From Ceratodon purpureus (taxonomy: Eukaryota; Streptophyta; Bryopsida; Pseudoditrichales; Ditrichaceae), in NCBI GenBank assembly GCA_014871385.1, contig CM026426.1, forward strand, positions 59,558,084 to 59,622,083: DNA of 64,000 nt, written 5' to 3'. A program made the position numbers and the translations under genes. Below the pieces are notes generated by a model, which saw only the letters and a list, made by a program, of their open reading frames with translations, was not told the DNA's origin and did not search any database. Below, piece after piece: positions 48,435 to 59,392 of this stretch (the stretch's first letter is position 1; the number at the start of each line of letters is the position of its first letter).

Positions 48435-49868
48435 TTAAGTGGGTGCGCCCTCGCCACCCAATAGTTCACCGTCATACATCCTCACATCTCTTCGGGCACG
48501 CTCCCATAGTTTTCCTGTAGCATCCAGCAATTGACACAAACGGGCTGCCTCATCATCAACTGCGTCTGATTCACGTGAATACCCTTTAAAGTAAAAAGGG
48601 CCTTCCCTGTTTGGATCCAGTGCACGTTGTTTGCCAGGCACATACATCTTTACGGCACAATTGATTTCAAGTCGCAGAAACCTCTCGGTTTTTCCCTTGC
48701 GCTCTGTGTAATCGTCCTGCTGTTTTCTCTGAGCCGTGGCGATGTTCACTGCTACAGCTTTGTGTACATCTTCAAGAAGCTGAACTCGGTCCATAATCAT
48801 GGAACTCATCTCCTCTACGCTAGCATGCTCATCGATAACTTCCTGGAACTTTTCCCTGATGTTGTCTGAGGAGAGTCTCGGAGCTCTACCTATGAGAATA
48901 AAGTAGGGAGAGAATTTTGTACTGCCTTGATTGCTGAAGCGATAGCCGTACAATACACACCCCACATGGCGATCCCATTCATCTCCCCACTGGCTTGCCA
49001 TTGCCGTTAATCCAACTTTCAGCGTTAGTACAAAGCGCTCGACCATGCCGTTGCATTGTGGCCAAGCAGAGGAAGTTCGTTCATGCTTTATGCCATTGTG
49101 CTCACAGAGCTCATCAAACTCTGCGCAGAATTCTGATCCGTTATCCGTCAATACTGCTCGTGGCACCCCATATCGACAAATCACTTGCGTTTCAAAGAAA
49201 TCTGCGGCCGTGGCAGCATCATGGCTAGTCACCGGCAACGCCTCTACCCATTTTGAGAAATAGTCGATGGCTATTAACACATACGGGCATCCTCTCTTGG
49301 TGATTTTTAACGGCCGTGCAGTGTCAATAGCGACACGATACATGAAATCCACCACCAGGATGCTATGTAGCTGGGCATCGCCGGACCTCAGACTCCCATG
49401 CTTTTTTGTTAACTGGCAGTGTTTGCACTGTCCTACCACCCTCCTAACAGTCACTACTCGATCAGTCCAGTAGTAGTTTCGCATAATTGCTGCCAATGTG
49501 CGGCCTTTTCTTGCATGTCCCAACTCTTCGTGTACTTGTCGTACCACCTCTCCACGCTCTTCTGGCTTGGGCACTATCAAACCATCTTTGCAAATCCGAC
49601 CCTCGTCCAAATGGTACCCTGACTGAATCCGCATGTTAATGCGTTTCCGTTCCTTTCGATTCCGGCTTTCCTGCATATGGTTCGTGATCATAAAATCCAT
49701 AACATTGGTATCCCGATGGATGTCCAACTCTGCCTTGTCCCTGGCTGAGTTCTCGGCCCTGCTTGATGACCCCTCAGCTTCTCGAATTAGTCCCCAGAGC
49801 AGGTCTCTCGAATAAGCCTCGTATGGTTGTTTGCGACTACCATGCTCTTGCTGCACGCATGAGTCCAT
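48435..49868 (-). pseudogene. Ty3 integrase
   Basis: 477 codons open. Zinc region: HEELGH and CKHCQ (H-x4-H ... C-x2-C). Catalytic core Asp in VAIDTARPL, Asp in VLTDNGSEF, Glu in NGMVERF. The C-terminal part has a GPFYFKGY segment resembling the GPY/F module. It joins 3' DNA ends to chromosomal DNA. It lies in a different frame from RNase H, with a TGA just upstream of its first Met, so a shift has separated it from the rest of pol. Confidence 0.85.
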
Positions 49869-49933
49869 GCTGTCCGATGAATCTGGCTCAGATGCCGTAC
49901 TGGTCTCCGCTCAGGTTGGTTGGGTGGATCCGC

Positions 49934-51388
49934 TCATGTCTTTGTCGTCACCAAATCATAAGCCGTGAGCTCTAGATTTGTACATGGGAGAGGGGTGTAC
50001 GGCTCCTTCCCAACATTCTCCTCGTCACTGATCCGATCCAACATGTGCACTCGATGTACGTGATCGTCAATCTTTGCCTTGTTTTCAGGCGGTTGGCTGC
50101 TTGGGTTTCGAGATAAAGCATCTGCGTTAGAATGCTTGGCTCTAGACCTGTGAATAATTTTAAAGTCATAATCTTGGAGCATCATTATCCATCGCCCTCT
50201 TCGGCCGTTGGTATCTGATACAGTTGCCAACCACTCAAGTGGTCGGTGATCTGTCCTGATGGTGAACTCCTTGCGGTAAAGATACTGCCGAAAGTGCATT
50301 ACTCCCCATATGAGTGCGTAACATTCACCCTCCATGGGGTGGTACTTCCGCTGTATGGCAGTTAGTCCTCTGCTAGCATAGGCCACCGGATGCTCTCTTC
50401 GACTGATCCTCTGCGACAATACCGCACCCACACCTCTTTGCGACCAATCGAAGTCAAGGATGAAAGGCAGTCCGAAATCTGGTCGGATGAGTACCGGTGC
50501 TGTAGCTAATCTCAGCCGTAGTGCTTCGAATGCATTCTGGCGGTTAGCAATCCATACAAAAGGTTCGTCCTTCTTTGTGAGTTCAAATAATGGTGCCGCA
50601 ATCTGGGCATAGTCCCGAATATATATCCTATAGTAGCCAGTAATGCCCAAGAAGCTCCTGATATTAGTCACATTCTTTGATAATGGAAACTACATAATGG
50701 CTTCGATCTTTTGCGGACTGGGTGCACAACCGCTTCTTGACACGGAGTGACCCAAGAAAACAAGCTCCATGAAACCAAACCTGCATTTATCAGGATTGAG
50801 CCGAAGCTGGGCACTGTGCAACTTTTGTAGCACCCGTTCAATGTGCCGAAGATGCTCCTCCCAACCTTTACTGTGAATATTGACGTCGTCAACAAACACC
50901 TTGTACATCTCGTTTAAATCTTCTTCCAGCACTTGGTTTATGATTCGTTGGAAAGTTGCTGTAGCATTTTTGAGTCCAAAGGGCATTACTGTCCACTCAT
51001 ACAGCCCTCTTTTTGTGATGATAGCCGTTTTCTTAATATCAGGCTCATGCATTCTGATCTGCCAGAATCCTGACTATAGGTCTAATGAAGAGAACCACTG
51101 TCCATCCCCTAACTGGTTCAAGACATCGCTAATTAACGGCATTGGAAAACTATCCTTCCTTGTCTGTTGTTTAAGAGGCCTATAATCACCACAAAAACGT
51201 TTACTGCCATCCCTCTTGGGAGGCAATGTCACTTTAGTTGCATATTCTGACTCACTGCTCCTCATCTTCCCAATCTCACATAGTGCTTCAATTTGTTTCT
51301 GTACTTCCTTCTCCTCATAATCAGAAAGTTTGTTGGGAGCGCTTTTGCAGGGATAGAATCCATGGGTGTCTATATGGTGCTCTCCCAC
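49934..51388 (-). pseudogene. Ty3 reverse transcriptase and RNase H, interrupted by two TAG codons
   Basis: Three same-frame segments (51388-51074, 51052-50690, 50671-49934). RT blocks: KRFCGDYRPLKQQTRKDSFP, WFSSLDL, YEWTVMPFGLKNATATFQRI and the active-site FVDDVNIHS. RNase H: ILDFDWSQRGVGAVLSQR, EGECYALIWGVMHFRQYL, RTDHRPLEW, ADALSRNP. The TAG after WFSSLDL (51075-51077) and the TAG after KIEAIM each stand where Gln fits the family. Copies the element's RNA into DNA. Confidence 0.88.
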
Positions 51389-51572
51389 TACACAGTGACT
51401 GAATTCTGATTTGTCGACAACAAATGCATGGCTGTTTTGCTCCAGTACCTCCTATAAAAGAGTCCCCTATCTGGATCCGAGACTTAATGCTCGCCCACCG
51501 GTCAGTTGAGGTCATGTCTTTTGGTGTAGGCGGCGTACTATTCTCCCCTTGCAGTTTTGGCTTTGCCGACCA

Positions 51573-52872
51573 TCAAATCCAATCAGTGTAGTCATCGTCT
51601 TCTGCGGAAGAATTTAAAATCTTTAGCGCTTGCTCCTTCACGAGCAATCTGGTCATCTCCTGCGCCGTATTGTCATTGATCCAAGTAGTGAACTCGTCTG
51701 GCTCTATTTCAGCATCGAGTATTGCGCTACTGATCAGCTCGCGCATTATCTCTTCCTGGCTATCAGGTGATTCGCATTCTCCATCGCTGGATCCATCCAA
51801 ACCACTGCTCTCCTGGGTCAAGGTATTCACTTGATATGGGAGACCATCCATGGTAGCTTCTGAACTCACACCCCCTTGCACATTTATTTTGTCCTGTGCA
51901 CAATCAATGGCCGCCCGTGTAGCTAGCAGGAAGTCGTGGCCTAACAATACTTCATATGCATGGGTATGAATCACCATGACTGGTATAGTGCATTTGATTG
52001 CTCCAATGTTTAAGTGTACCAGTGGAATTTTTCCCACCGCATCCTCGACATTCCCTGATGCTGTGCAATATTTGCCGCCACTTACCATGCTATCCATCAT
52101 CCCAGTCGTCTGACTGCACCGAGTGAGCATATGGTGATTGATGATCCCGTATCCACTCTAGCCATGAGTTCTCTCCCTTCTATCTGAACCTCCACACATA
52201 AGACTCCCTCACTCGTGCTTCCAAGGTGACACTCAGATCTAATATCACTCGAGGTTTCCATGCCCATCCTCGATTCTTGCTCAGTTAATCGATGAATCTC
52301 ATTCAACGGAAGCTTTTGCTTGTCCTCTCCTGGGCCTCTGCAAATTTGTATCAAAGACTGCTCAAAGTCTACAACCGCCCCCATCTTTTGTAGGAAATCA
52401 TATCCCGATAACATATCGTATGAGTTTGTGGAAACCACTAGGAAAGTGATGGAGCAACATACACCTCCAACTGCAACTGTGTCCTAAGCCTTCCTAAGGC
52501 CTTCTCTATTGCCCCGGACGCGGTCCTGTACAGCTCTGTACCTGTTACTTCTTTCAACATGCCGAGCTCATGAACAGTGTTCGCAGCCAACACAGACGTG
52601 GTTGCACCGCTGTCTACTTGCCCACTCACCTCCTGTCCTGCAATTTCTACCGTAAGATGCACCGCCTTGCCATTTTCCATGCTGAGCAACAGCTTAGTCC
52701 CTTCCTCTGAGCTCATGGAATTAACAGGTGGTGCCTCGGTGATGTCAACAAGATGATTTTTGGGTGCACTTCGATTTTGCTTCACGGCTTTGATTCGATC
52801 CTCCAGGTACTCCATCTCACTAGGGAGTTTCATAATACATTCTAGTGGACTCAGCGTCACTCGCCCCTTCAT
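51573..52872 (-). pseudogene. Two tandem retropepsin-like aspartic protease domains
   Basis: Domain 1 (about 52,680 to 52,320): VEIAGQEVSGQVDSGATTSV, then TASGAIEKALG, then MLSGYDFLQKMGAVVDFE. Domain 2 (about 52,210 to 51,880): VQIEGRELMARVDTGSSITI, then TASGNVEDAVGK, then VLLGHDFLLATRAAIDC. Each has the catalytic D-S/T-G and the C-terminal hydrophobic-G-x-DFL strand of a full retropepsin. One-base frame changes separate the pieces near 52,440 and 52,130. A Glu/Asp-rich linker with EDDDYTDW precedes RT. Matures Gag-Pol; the doubled domain is unusual. Confidence 0.8.
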
Positions 52873-52969
52873 AAAATGTGATAGGATCTTTGATTTTTCT
52901 GCTAGGTCCCCTGAACCCTTGAGACTTGTTGCTTCTAGTGGCTCGGCCCTAACGCGAGGCTGGAGGTCA

Positions 52970-53959
52970 TTAGTGCCAAATGGCGTGCGTCTTTTTGGTA
53001 TGCGTGTCTGCCAAGTTCAGTTCCTGCGTGAGTTCCTCTAAATAATCTGCACCATCGTCTACAGTTATCCGTTCTGTTAGATGAGTAGCGTGTGCTTCGC
53101 CAGGAGGACGATTTTGGCATTCACGATCAAAGTGCCCCATTCCTTTGCATAAACCGCATCTTACTCCCCACGCGATAGTGCGATGCCCTGGCCCCTTGCA
53201 CTTCTCACATAACGTATCCTTGTCCGGACATTCTAGGGCCCGATGGCCTGCCTTATAACACTTGCGGCACAAGAATGGGCTGCGAATACTTATCTGTCTC
53301 TCACTATTCTCCGATGGTGTGGTGCCCACAATATTTTGTACAATCGCGGTCATTGCGCTGTTGAGCGTTGCTAGATGGTGTTCTGTCTCGGATGCTCTCT
53401 GCAATATAACTGCATTCTCCTCTTCTTCGGGCAAGGCCTCGAATGGGGTGTCACCAATCTTGCTTAGCCCCTTCTCTATCATAAGCACATTCGTTAATGC
53501 ACCATCAATATTCACATAAGTACGACTAATGCATGCTCGCTGTAGTTCAACCCTTAGTCCACTGATGAATCTTTCCACCTGCTCCGGATCAGGGATTTTA
53601 CCCTTATCAAACCAGCGTTCCAAGCGGTCATAATATGCTTGAACACGCTGCCTGGGTTCCTGTTTGATAGCGCCTAGCTTCCCTTTTACTTCCACAACAT
53701 CATACTGTCCGAACTTCTCTTTAAAAGCTTCCTCTAAATCGTCCCAGGTGGTGAGTGGAGGTGTATGTCGTTTAACAAAGTCTTTTGCCTTGCCACGTAG
53801 ATTGAGTCGAGCCACCTTGAACAATTTGTCGGATGAGTAATCCCGTACTTCTGCCGCCATCTGCAGCCTCTCTGCCCAGTCGTACACATCTTCATACTCC
53901 TTCTCGGCAAAGGTCTCGTCAACGCCTTTCGGACTGGTCATCTTGCTGATATGTCCCAA
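52970..53959 (-). CDS. Ty3 Gag with three zinc knuckles
   Basis: 329 codons. The capsid-like region has TWDDLEEAFKEKFGQYDVVE and QRVQAYYDRLERWFDKGKIP with FISGLR, the retrotransposon Gag motif. C-terminal knuckles: CRKCYKAGHRALEC (intact CCHC), CEKCKGPGHRTIAWG (last Cys replaced by Trp), CGLCKGMGHFDREC (intact). Packages element RNA into particles. The frame is open from the first Met at 53959; a shorter Met exists three codons inside the domain start (MTSPKG). Confidence 0.85.
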   Translation of the reverse strand: MGHISKMTSPKGVDETFAEKEYEDVYDWAERLQMAAEVRDYSSDKLFKVARLNLRGKAKDFVKRHTPPLTTWDDLEEAFKEKFGQYDVVEVKGKLGAIKQEPRQRVQAYYDRLERWFDKGKIPDPEQVERFISGLRVELQRACISRTYVNIDGALTNVLMIEKGLSKIGDTPFEALPEEEENAVILQRASETEHHLATLNSAMTAIVQNIVGTTPSENSERQISIRSPFLCRKCYKAGHRALECPDKDTLCEKCKGPGHRTIAWGVRCGLCKGMGHFDRECQNRPPGEAHATHLTERITVDDGADYLEELTQELNLADTHTKKTHAIWH

Positions 53960-54517
53960 TACTGTTCTAATCCTAGTTGTTGTCTATGGATATACCCTTA
54001 TTGTATGGCCGTTACTTGACAAAGAGCGTAGCTGTGCTATGATATTAGTGAAACATGCCTGACACTCCGTGTTCCACACAAATGGCTCGTTCAACGTGGT
54101 GGCTATGCTCCACAAGGGCGACACATCTAATTCTACTCGCAACAGGGGTTGCACGATTCTCACAGTGTTCAAGAAATTAAACAAAGCTAATCTATTTGGA
54201 GGAGGATTGCAGTCTATACTAATCTGTACGTACAAAGAAAGTGCGTGTGAAAAGTGGACACTAGACAAAGCCATGTTTATTTCAACGCCTTTAAACCAGC
54301 AACCTCACCTTGCATGAAGGTGATCCTGAGTAGCAGTAGTATTATCACGATCAGCACCATACGGCTCTTCCACCCGTCCTGGTATTCCCACATTTGTTCA
54401 GCCGGTGATGCATCACGTGGACAAAAATGAGTAGGTATCTGTCGACGCCTCGGTCGGTTGGATCTGGGTGCTCCTGTCATCTTTAAATTTTGTCTCCTAC
54501 GACTTGCTTCGTAACCT
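53960..54517 (-). other. Leader of the inner Ty3 element
   Basis: Untranslated stretch between PBS and gag. Short frames on both strands have no family features. Confidence 0.6.
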
Positions 54518-54529
54518 GCTCTGATACCA
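54518..54529 (-). promoter_or_regulatory. Primer-binding site, initiator Met tRNA
   Basis: On the minus strand TGGTATCAGAGC directly follows the 5' LTR. This matches the 3' end complement of plant initiator Met tRNA, the usual Ty3/Ty1 primer. Confidence 0.88.
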
Positions 54530-55132
54530 AAAAGAACACCTCTAGTTTAACCTCCTCGATCCCCTTTGAGTCTACTTGCACTTGATACCCTGTCACATAC
54601 ACACTTATCCTGACTTAACCCGGAGATACCCTGGCACAGCGGAGAAACCAGAGGGTAAACATAGGACGAAGCATTGGACTTGATCACTCTTGTGACCACC
54701 TGCCACTGAGACTGTTCACCTTTTTCGCTGACTCTGACGCACTAATTGCTCACACAATACACACAAGATGCCCAAAACGTGTAAAGCTTTACTCAAAATA
54801 AACTCTCACACAAACACTTTTAAGGCACAATAACCACTGCTAAAACTAGGAGCTCGTCTTTTGTTTCGACTACCCACTTTGTACAGTGATCCATTCCCCC
54901 TTAAGTATTCTCCTATCTGATCACCCCACTCCTTTCCCTTGGAACTCAGCCGCCACATTTATCTTGTTACTAACAAATTTACCTATTCTTGATAACTACT
55001 TGCTGGTAGAACTAACCACCTGTGCTACCAAGTGTGCGGTCTGCGGTTGTGTCTCTTCCACCACTTGTCTTCCAAATCAGCCTCTTCTAAATGCCGAGTT
55101 GGAAGTGCTAGGTCAGCACATTCCTTGTCACA
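54530..55132 (-). repeat. 5' LTR of the inner Ty3 element
   Basis: Outer end TGTGACAAGG on the minus strand. Near-identical to the 3' LTR, except that its inner edge goes from GTTCTTTTT straight into the PBS, lacking the AAGTGTCACA found at the outer edge of the other copy. Confidence 0.88.
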
Positions 55133-56798
55133 TTCCACTATCAAGGCCGTGAACCCCTGAAATCCATACCACCTCTAGGCCCTTTTAAAAGATGGGGGTT
55201 AGACTTTGTTGGACCAATTAAAGCAACCACTAGACAAGGTAACAAATATATCCTTGTGGCCACGGATTATACTACAAAATGGGTTGAGGCCAAACATTTG
55301 CGAACCAACACCGCGATGGGTTCCGCTTCATTCATATATGAAAACATCATCACTTGTTTCGGTTGTTTTTTAGAAATTGTCTCGAAACATGGCATACATT
55401 TTTTTGATGCGGTCATTGAGGACCTCTTGGACAACCATAGAACAAGCACTGTCTACTATCCTCACGGAAATGGTCAAGTCGAGTCCACCAATAAGACCCT
55501 GATCAACATGTTGCAAAGATTCATCCAGGCAAATTAGTCCGACTTGGGTGACTGTCTCCCAGCAGTCTTATGGGCATATAGAGTAGCGACCAAAACGGCC
55601 ACCCACGTGAGTCCCTTCGAAATGGTTTATGGCACTCAACCCCTTTTATCCATTGAATATATTGCTCCAACGTTTCAGACTTTGCATCCCAATGATTACA
55701 CTCCCTATCGGATCCTTTCTACCCGTATCCAAGACATCCATTATCTAGAAGAAGTTTGGGCATTTGCCATGAATAATATTGCACACAAATAGGAATTAAG
55801 CGCAAGGTATTTTCAAGCAACCAAGCCACCCAGAATTTCCAAAAAGGAGATCAAGTTTTATGGTGCGTCAAAGAGACCAAGTTCTTCAAAACCAAATTCG
55901 AGTCCATTTGGCATGGGCCGTACAAGGTCCAACTGCTCCCGCCCAACAATATTGTACTCCAAGTAAATAGGGAGGACTTTGACAGCCAAGCAACCATTGT
56001 CAAGTCAACAAAATTAGAACATTACCATTCAGAAAATTTGGCAACAACTCCCACACTTTGTCTGGGAGAAATCTATAATACCTTGGCCACCGAGGCCCAA
56101 GCCAAAACAGACCCGATGGACACTCCCTTACAAACCTAAGAAGACATGGACACCGTGGAAATTTAGGTCAACCTCATCCAAGTCATATTACAAGACAAAC
56201 ATAAGACCATGGAACATCCCATCGAGGAGACACATCCAGCATCTCCTTGCCCCCATATCATGGGGCCTCCGCCGCCACAATCTACGCTAGCTTCAACTGA
56301 TGAACAGTGACACCCCATCGTCAGCCTCAGCAGTCCATGGAGACTTGCCTTCTCCCATCAAGGCTGCAAAGGCTTAATCTTTGATCAAACACCCTGGCAC
56401 AGTGGCTTGCCTCTCTCCCCTCTCTCCCTTTGCTTGCCATAGCCAACAGCACAACTGCGTTAAAGAAGTCTAGCGTTATTTTGTAGCTAAACCTGACCTC
56501 GTTGCCCTCTACAACGATCCCGAGCCTAACCATGTGCAATGCCCTGCCTGCTATAAAATGTTAGCAAAAAAAGTCTACCATTTTTACCAACATGCGGTTA
56601 CATCGAGTATCAAACACAACTTAATCCAATCGCGGAGTTGGTGCAGCCATAGGTGCCATTTATGGCAACAAAGCTATCCTCGACGTCTCGGACAACTGCC
56701 AAGAGAGGAAACCCGCCCTGATCGAAGGCCCGCCCATCGACGCACGTGTGGCTAACCTGCAATCCGAGATGGATTGCTCTCTCCGCGGGAGGGCTAAA
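55133..56798 (+). pseudogene. Older Ty3 element: integrase core, C-terminus and tail
   Basis: Continues the integrase interrupted at 47,799: [49 protein letters not shown] (the usual TDxGxxF is altered), [15 protein letters not shown] (catalytic Glu), ALWAYR-like AVLWAYRVATKT, then the FESIWHGPYKVQLL module. In-frame TAG or TAA codons follow QAN, AHK, LQT, VEI and KEV, all where Gln would fit. The tail has CPACYKMLAKKVYHFYQH, a C-x2-C-x9-H-x3-H pattern like a single zinc finger. GCGGGAGGGCTAAA at the end is a likely polypurine tract. Confidence 0.75.
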
Positions 56799-57400
56799 TG
56801 TTACCGGCCTCAGCCACGGTAACAAAAGCAACCAGGGGCGGTGGAGACTAGCAATTGCAGCAAAAGAAGGAGCACACGAAGTAAAGAAGTAGCAGTTGTA
56901 GCAGAAAAAGAGGATAGCCACAAAATATAAATAGGGTAGCTAGGAAATACTTACACTCTTCATTATTGCCGTCGAGTCGAGCCGCAGTTTAGGTAGCTTG
57001 AACATCGTTTTGTACCAAAACCTTGGTGATCTTGGATGCTAGGCTCTCCTCTTATCAATACAAAGACTATGCTGTCCCTCTTGTTTTTGCATCTCCTCGC
57101 CTTGTTTTCACCTCTGTACTGATGCTCTGTATGCCAACTGACTAACCCTAAATTGCTATGTTGTGTGTGTCTGCATTCTTTCCTCCCCTCCTCTCTTCAA
57201 ACCTCGGTCCACCCATAACTCCTTTCTACAATTCCAAGGACACCTAGAGAAGTACTTAGACCAGGGCAAACGTCTCGGCTGGAGGATCTATTCAACCTCG
57301 GGGTCATTCCCTCTTCAGCTACCAAGGATATCCATAGTCACTCTCTCGTCCCTAACGGTCTGAGTCCTAGGACCATGATATCCCGCACTAGTAACCGTGT
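56799..57400 (+). repeat. 3' LTR of the older Ty3 element (right end approximate)
   Basis: Begins TGTTACCGGCCTCAGC right after the purine tract. It contains a TATA box (AAAATATAAATAGGG, about 56,924-56,938) and an AATACAAAG stretch near 57,056. No second copy is in the window, so the right end cannot be fixed. Confidence 0.6.
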
Positions 57401-58609
57401 CTACTGTGTGTAAACCCGTGGAACAACCTTCCCTTAACTCCGTATGCAGTCTGACGCTCTTCTTAGTATCCCCATGCTAGGACCCCAGCAAACAAACGCA
57501 CAAAGTAATTGTAGACTGAAGACGGAACACACGCTCTAATGTATACCATTTTTTGGCATTCTAGAAATTAGGTTTCAAGTCAAGGAGACATTGGATATTG
57601 GTGGTATTCACTGGACCAACCACAGTGTGTCTATGCCCATACTGATCTTGAAATCTGCGCATCTTGAAATCAATAGCTGAATTAATTGTAAATATAAATA
57701 AGGCTAAAACATACGTTCACTTTGACTTATGGAGGAGGAAAACAAAGATGATATTGGTGTGAATCTAGGAATTAATTGAATGTCTTATAATCACACTTTG
57801 GCCTTCCTTGAATGCCATCAACTCAGTAAGATGAGCTAGTGTACATATCTCAAATGTTCCAGTATAAAAACAAACTAAGAGAATTAGGTAGTGTTTGTGA
57901 AAAGGCTGCTCCAGCAACGTTTGGCTTGATATGACATATAAGAAGTAGGTCACTCAATATCGTTCATCTATTTTTTTGAATAGATTTGATCACCATCTAC
58001 CAAATCTTCTATATTTTTTCCAGGATAATTAAGCTCCGATTTATGAAATAACTAAGCTATGAATATATAATGCCTATTGTATATGGGTCAAATATATCCT
58101 CAAATTGAATTTTCTTGGAAATAGGTAACCGTGACATTGGATCATTTTCTGAGGTTTAGATTTTGTCACAAACTAACAGCATGCCACCAAACTTGACGTC
58201 CACAAAACTGCTCATCCAGAATTCCATCAACCTAAACAGACTGCTTGAGCTTACGAAGTGAATAACCATTATGACAAGGCACATTGCGCTTGCTTTGGTA
58301 ATGAGCATGTCTGCATGAGCAAAGACTCCATAATTTGGTCTTGACATCTTAACCACGAAGCTTAGCAAACCTATTCAGCGTAGTGTAGCAATTTAGGCTA
58401 ACGATAAGCCAAACTATTTTGAGTTTCACCGTGAGGGCAAGTATCTCTCATTGAGGTTTGCGTTTCCAGACTACCTCATCACGCTTTGGAATTGGAGAGG
58501 CCAGAGAGAGGAGTAGTGACAGGATTGTTTCCAGTGAGAGACGTGTTGAGATGGCTGAGGCATAGAGAGAGCCTGACTATGGTAGCAAGATACGATTGCC
58601 GAGTGTGGG
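57401..58609. other. AT-rich spacer, no gene recognised
   Basis: Short open frames on both strands only; none has a family signature or splice context I trust. Confidence 0.4.
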
Positions 58610-58759
58610 CCTTGATCCAAGCAAAGACTGTAACCATATTTCTAATGACGAGCTTTCTTTCTCAGCAAACATACTCTCATCGTCAAGTTCGGCCTTGATT
58701 CCAGCAAAGACTGTAAACATATTTCTAACGATGAGAGTATATTTGCTGAGAAAGAAAGC
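58610..58759. repeat. Compound direct and inverted repeat
   Basis: A ~40-bp direct repeat (58610-58649 and 58692-58731, GCCTTGAT...CATATTTCTAA) overlaps a 32-bp inverted repeat (58652-58683 and 58728-58759, one mismatch, 44-bp spacer). The right inverted arm begins inside the right direct copy. Confidence 0.9.
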
Positions 58760-58809
58760 GAGGTGGCTCTATTGACGCACCGCAACGCCATTGAACATGT
58801 TGCGGAGCT

Positions 58810-59379
58810 GAAGGAGAGCAGCCGGCCATTGGTGAATAAAAGCGACATAAGGTTGAGATTGAGCTGAGGTGTCTTCAACAAAATTTAGTCTTCTCTAAGA
58901 AGGCCTTGGAGAACCGGCATGTCATGAGGAATCTAGATAAGAGCAGTGGTGATGACTCGCTAGCGGAGTGGTACGAGAAAGAATTTGTCAAGGTGAAACG
59001 GGCGACATCAACGTTGAAGAACAATATTAAAGACCACAAGGAGCGTCTGGAAGTGAGCGGCGTTTAGCTTTAGAATGCTATAGAGCAAATGCAATTGCTC
59101 GCTGAAGCAAAGCGGCTGTAGAGGGAGAAGGCAGACCTAATCAAGAATGACCTCAGAACTCTGTTGGTGAAGTCATCTTTGCTGCTGATTAGGGCTCTAA
59201 GCCCACATTTAGCGTTGTCCACCGTCACCAACAACTCATTGATGAAAATTACGATAAAAAAAACGCGCTCTTTGCTTGCTTGGATTTCTTGCGATGGACC
59301 AGATTCTAGCACCATGCTTGTGCATGTATCACCCCTAGTGCGCGGTAATGCGGTCTACGTATTATGGCAACTGTGCTGA
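58810..59379 (+). pseudogene. Coiled-coil protein remnant with four Gln-type stops
   Basis: In one frame: KRHKVEIELRCLQQNLVFSK, LAEWYEKEFVKVKRATSTLK, NAIEQMQLLAEAKRL, REKADLIKNDLRTLLVKSSL. Heptad-like, charged, consistent with a coiled coil. In-frame TAA 58837-58839 and TAG 59065-59067, 59071-59073 and 59119-59121 each stand where Gln suits the helix. An upstream segment in another frame (HRNAIEHVAELKESS) looks like more of the same protein after a shift. Family unknown; could be gag-like or a cytoskeletal/tethering protein. Confidence 0.5.
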
Positions 59380-59392
59380 TTATGGATGCAAC

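Larger units (their letters stand above)
47800..55132 (-). mobile_element. Complete Ty3-type LTR retrotransposon, minus orientation, 7.33 kb
   Basis: Two ~600-bp direct repeats (47800-48412 and ~54530-55132) flank a PBS complementary to initiator Met tRNA, gag with zinc knuckles, two retropepsin domains, RT, RNase H and integrase, in Ty3 order. The outer ends are TGTGACA and TGTCACA. The LTRs differ at about eight or nine visible positions in 600, mostly C/T, so insertion is fairly recent. Coding regions contain in-frame TAG at 51075-51077 and about 50,690, a TGA near 49,935, and frame changes, so the copy is non-autonomous now. Confidence 0.9.

Noticed and set aside
48166-48438. Frame repeated almost identically at 54886-55152, suggesting duplicated genes
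   Set aside because: Both copies lie within the two LTRs of the inner Ty3 element and are not genes.
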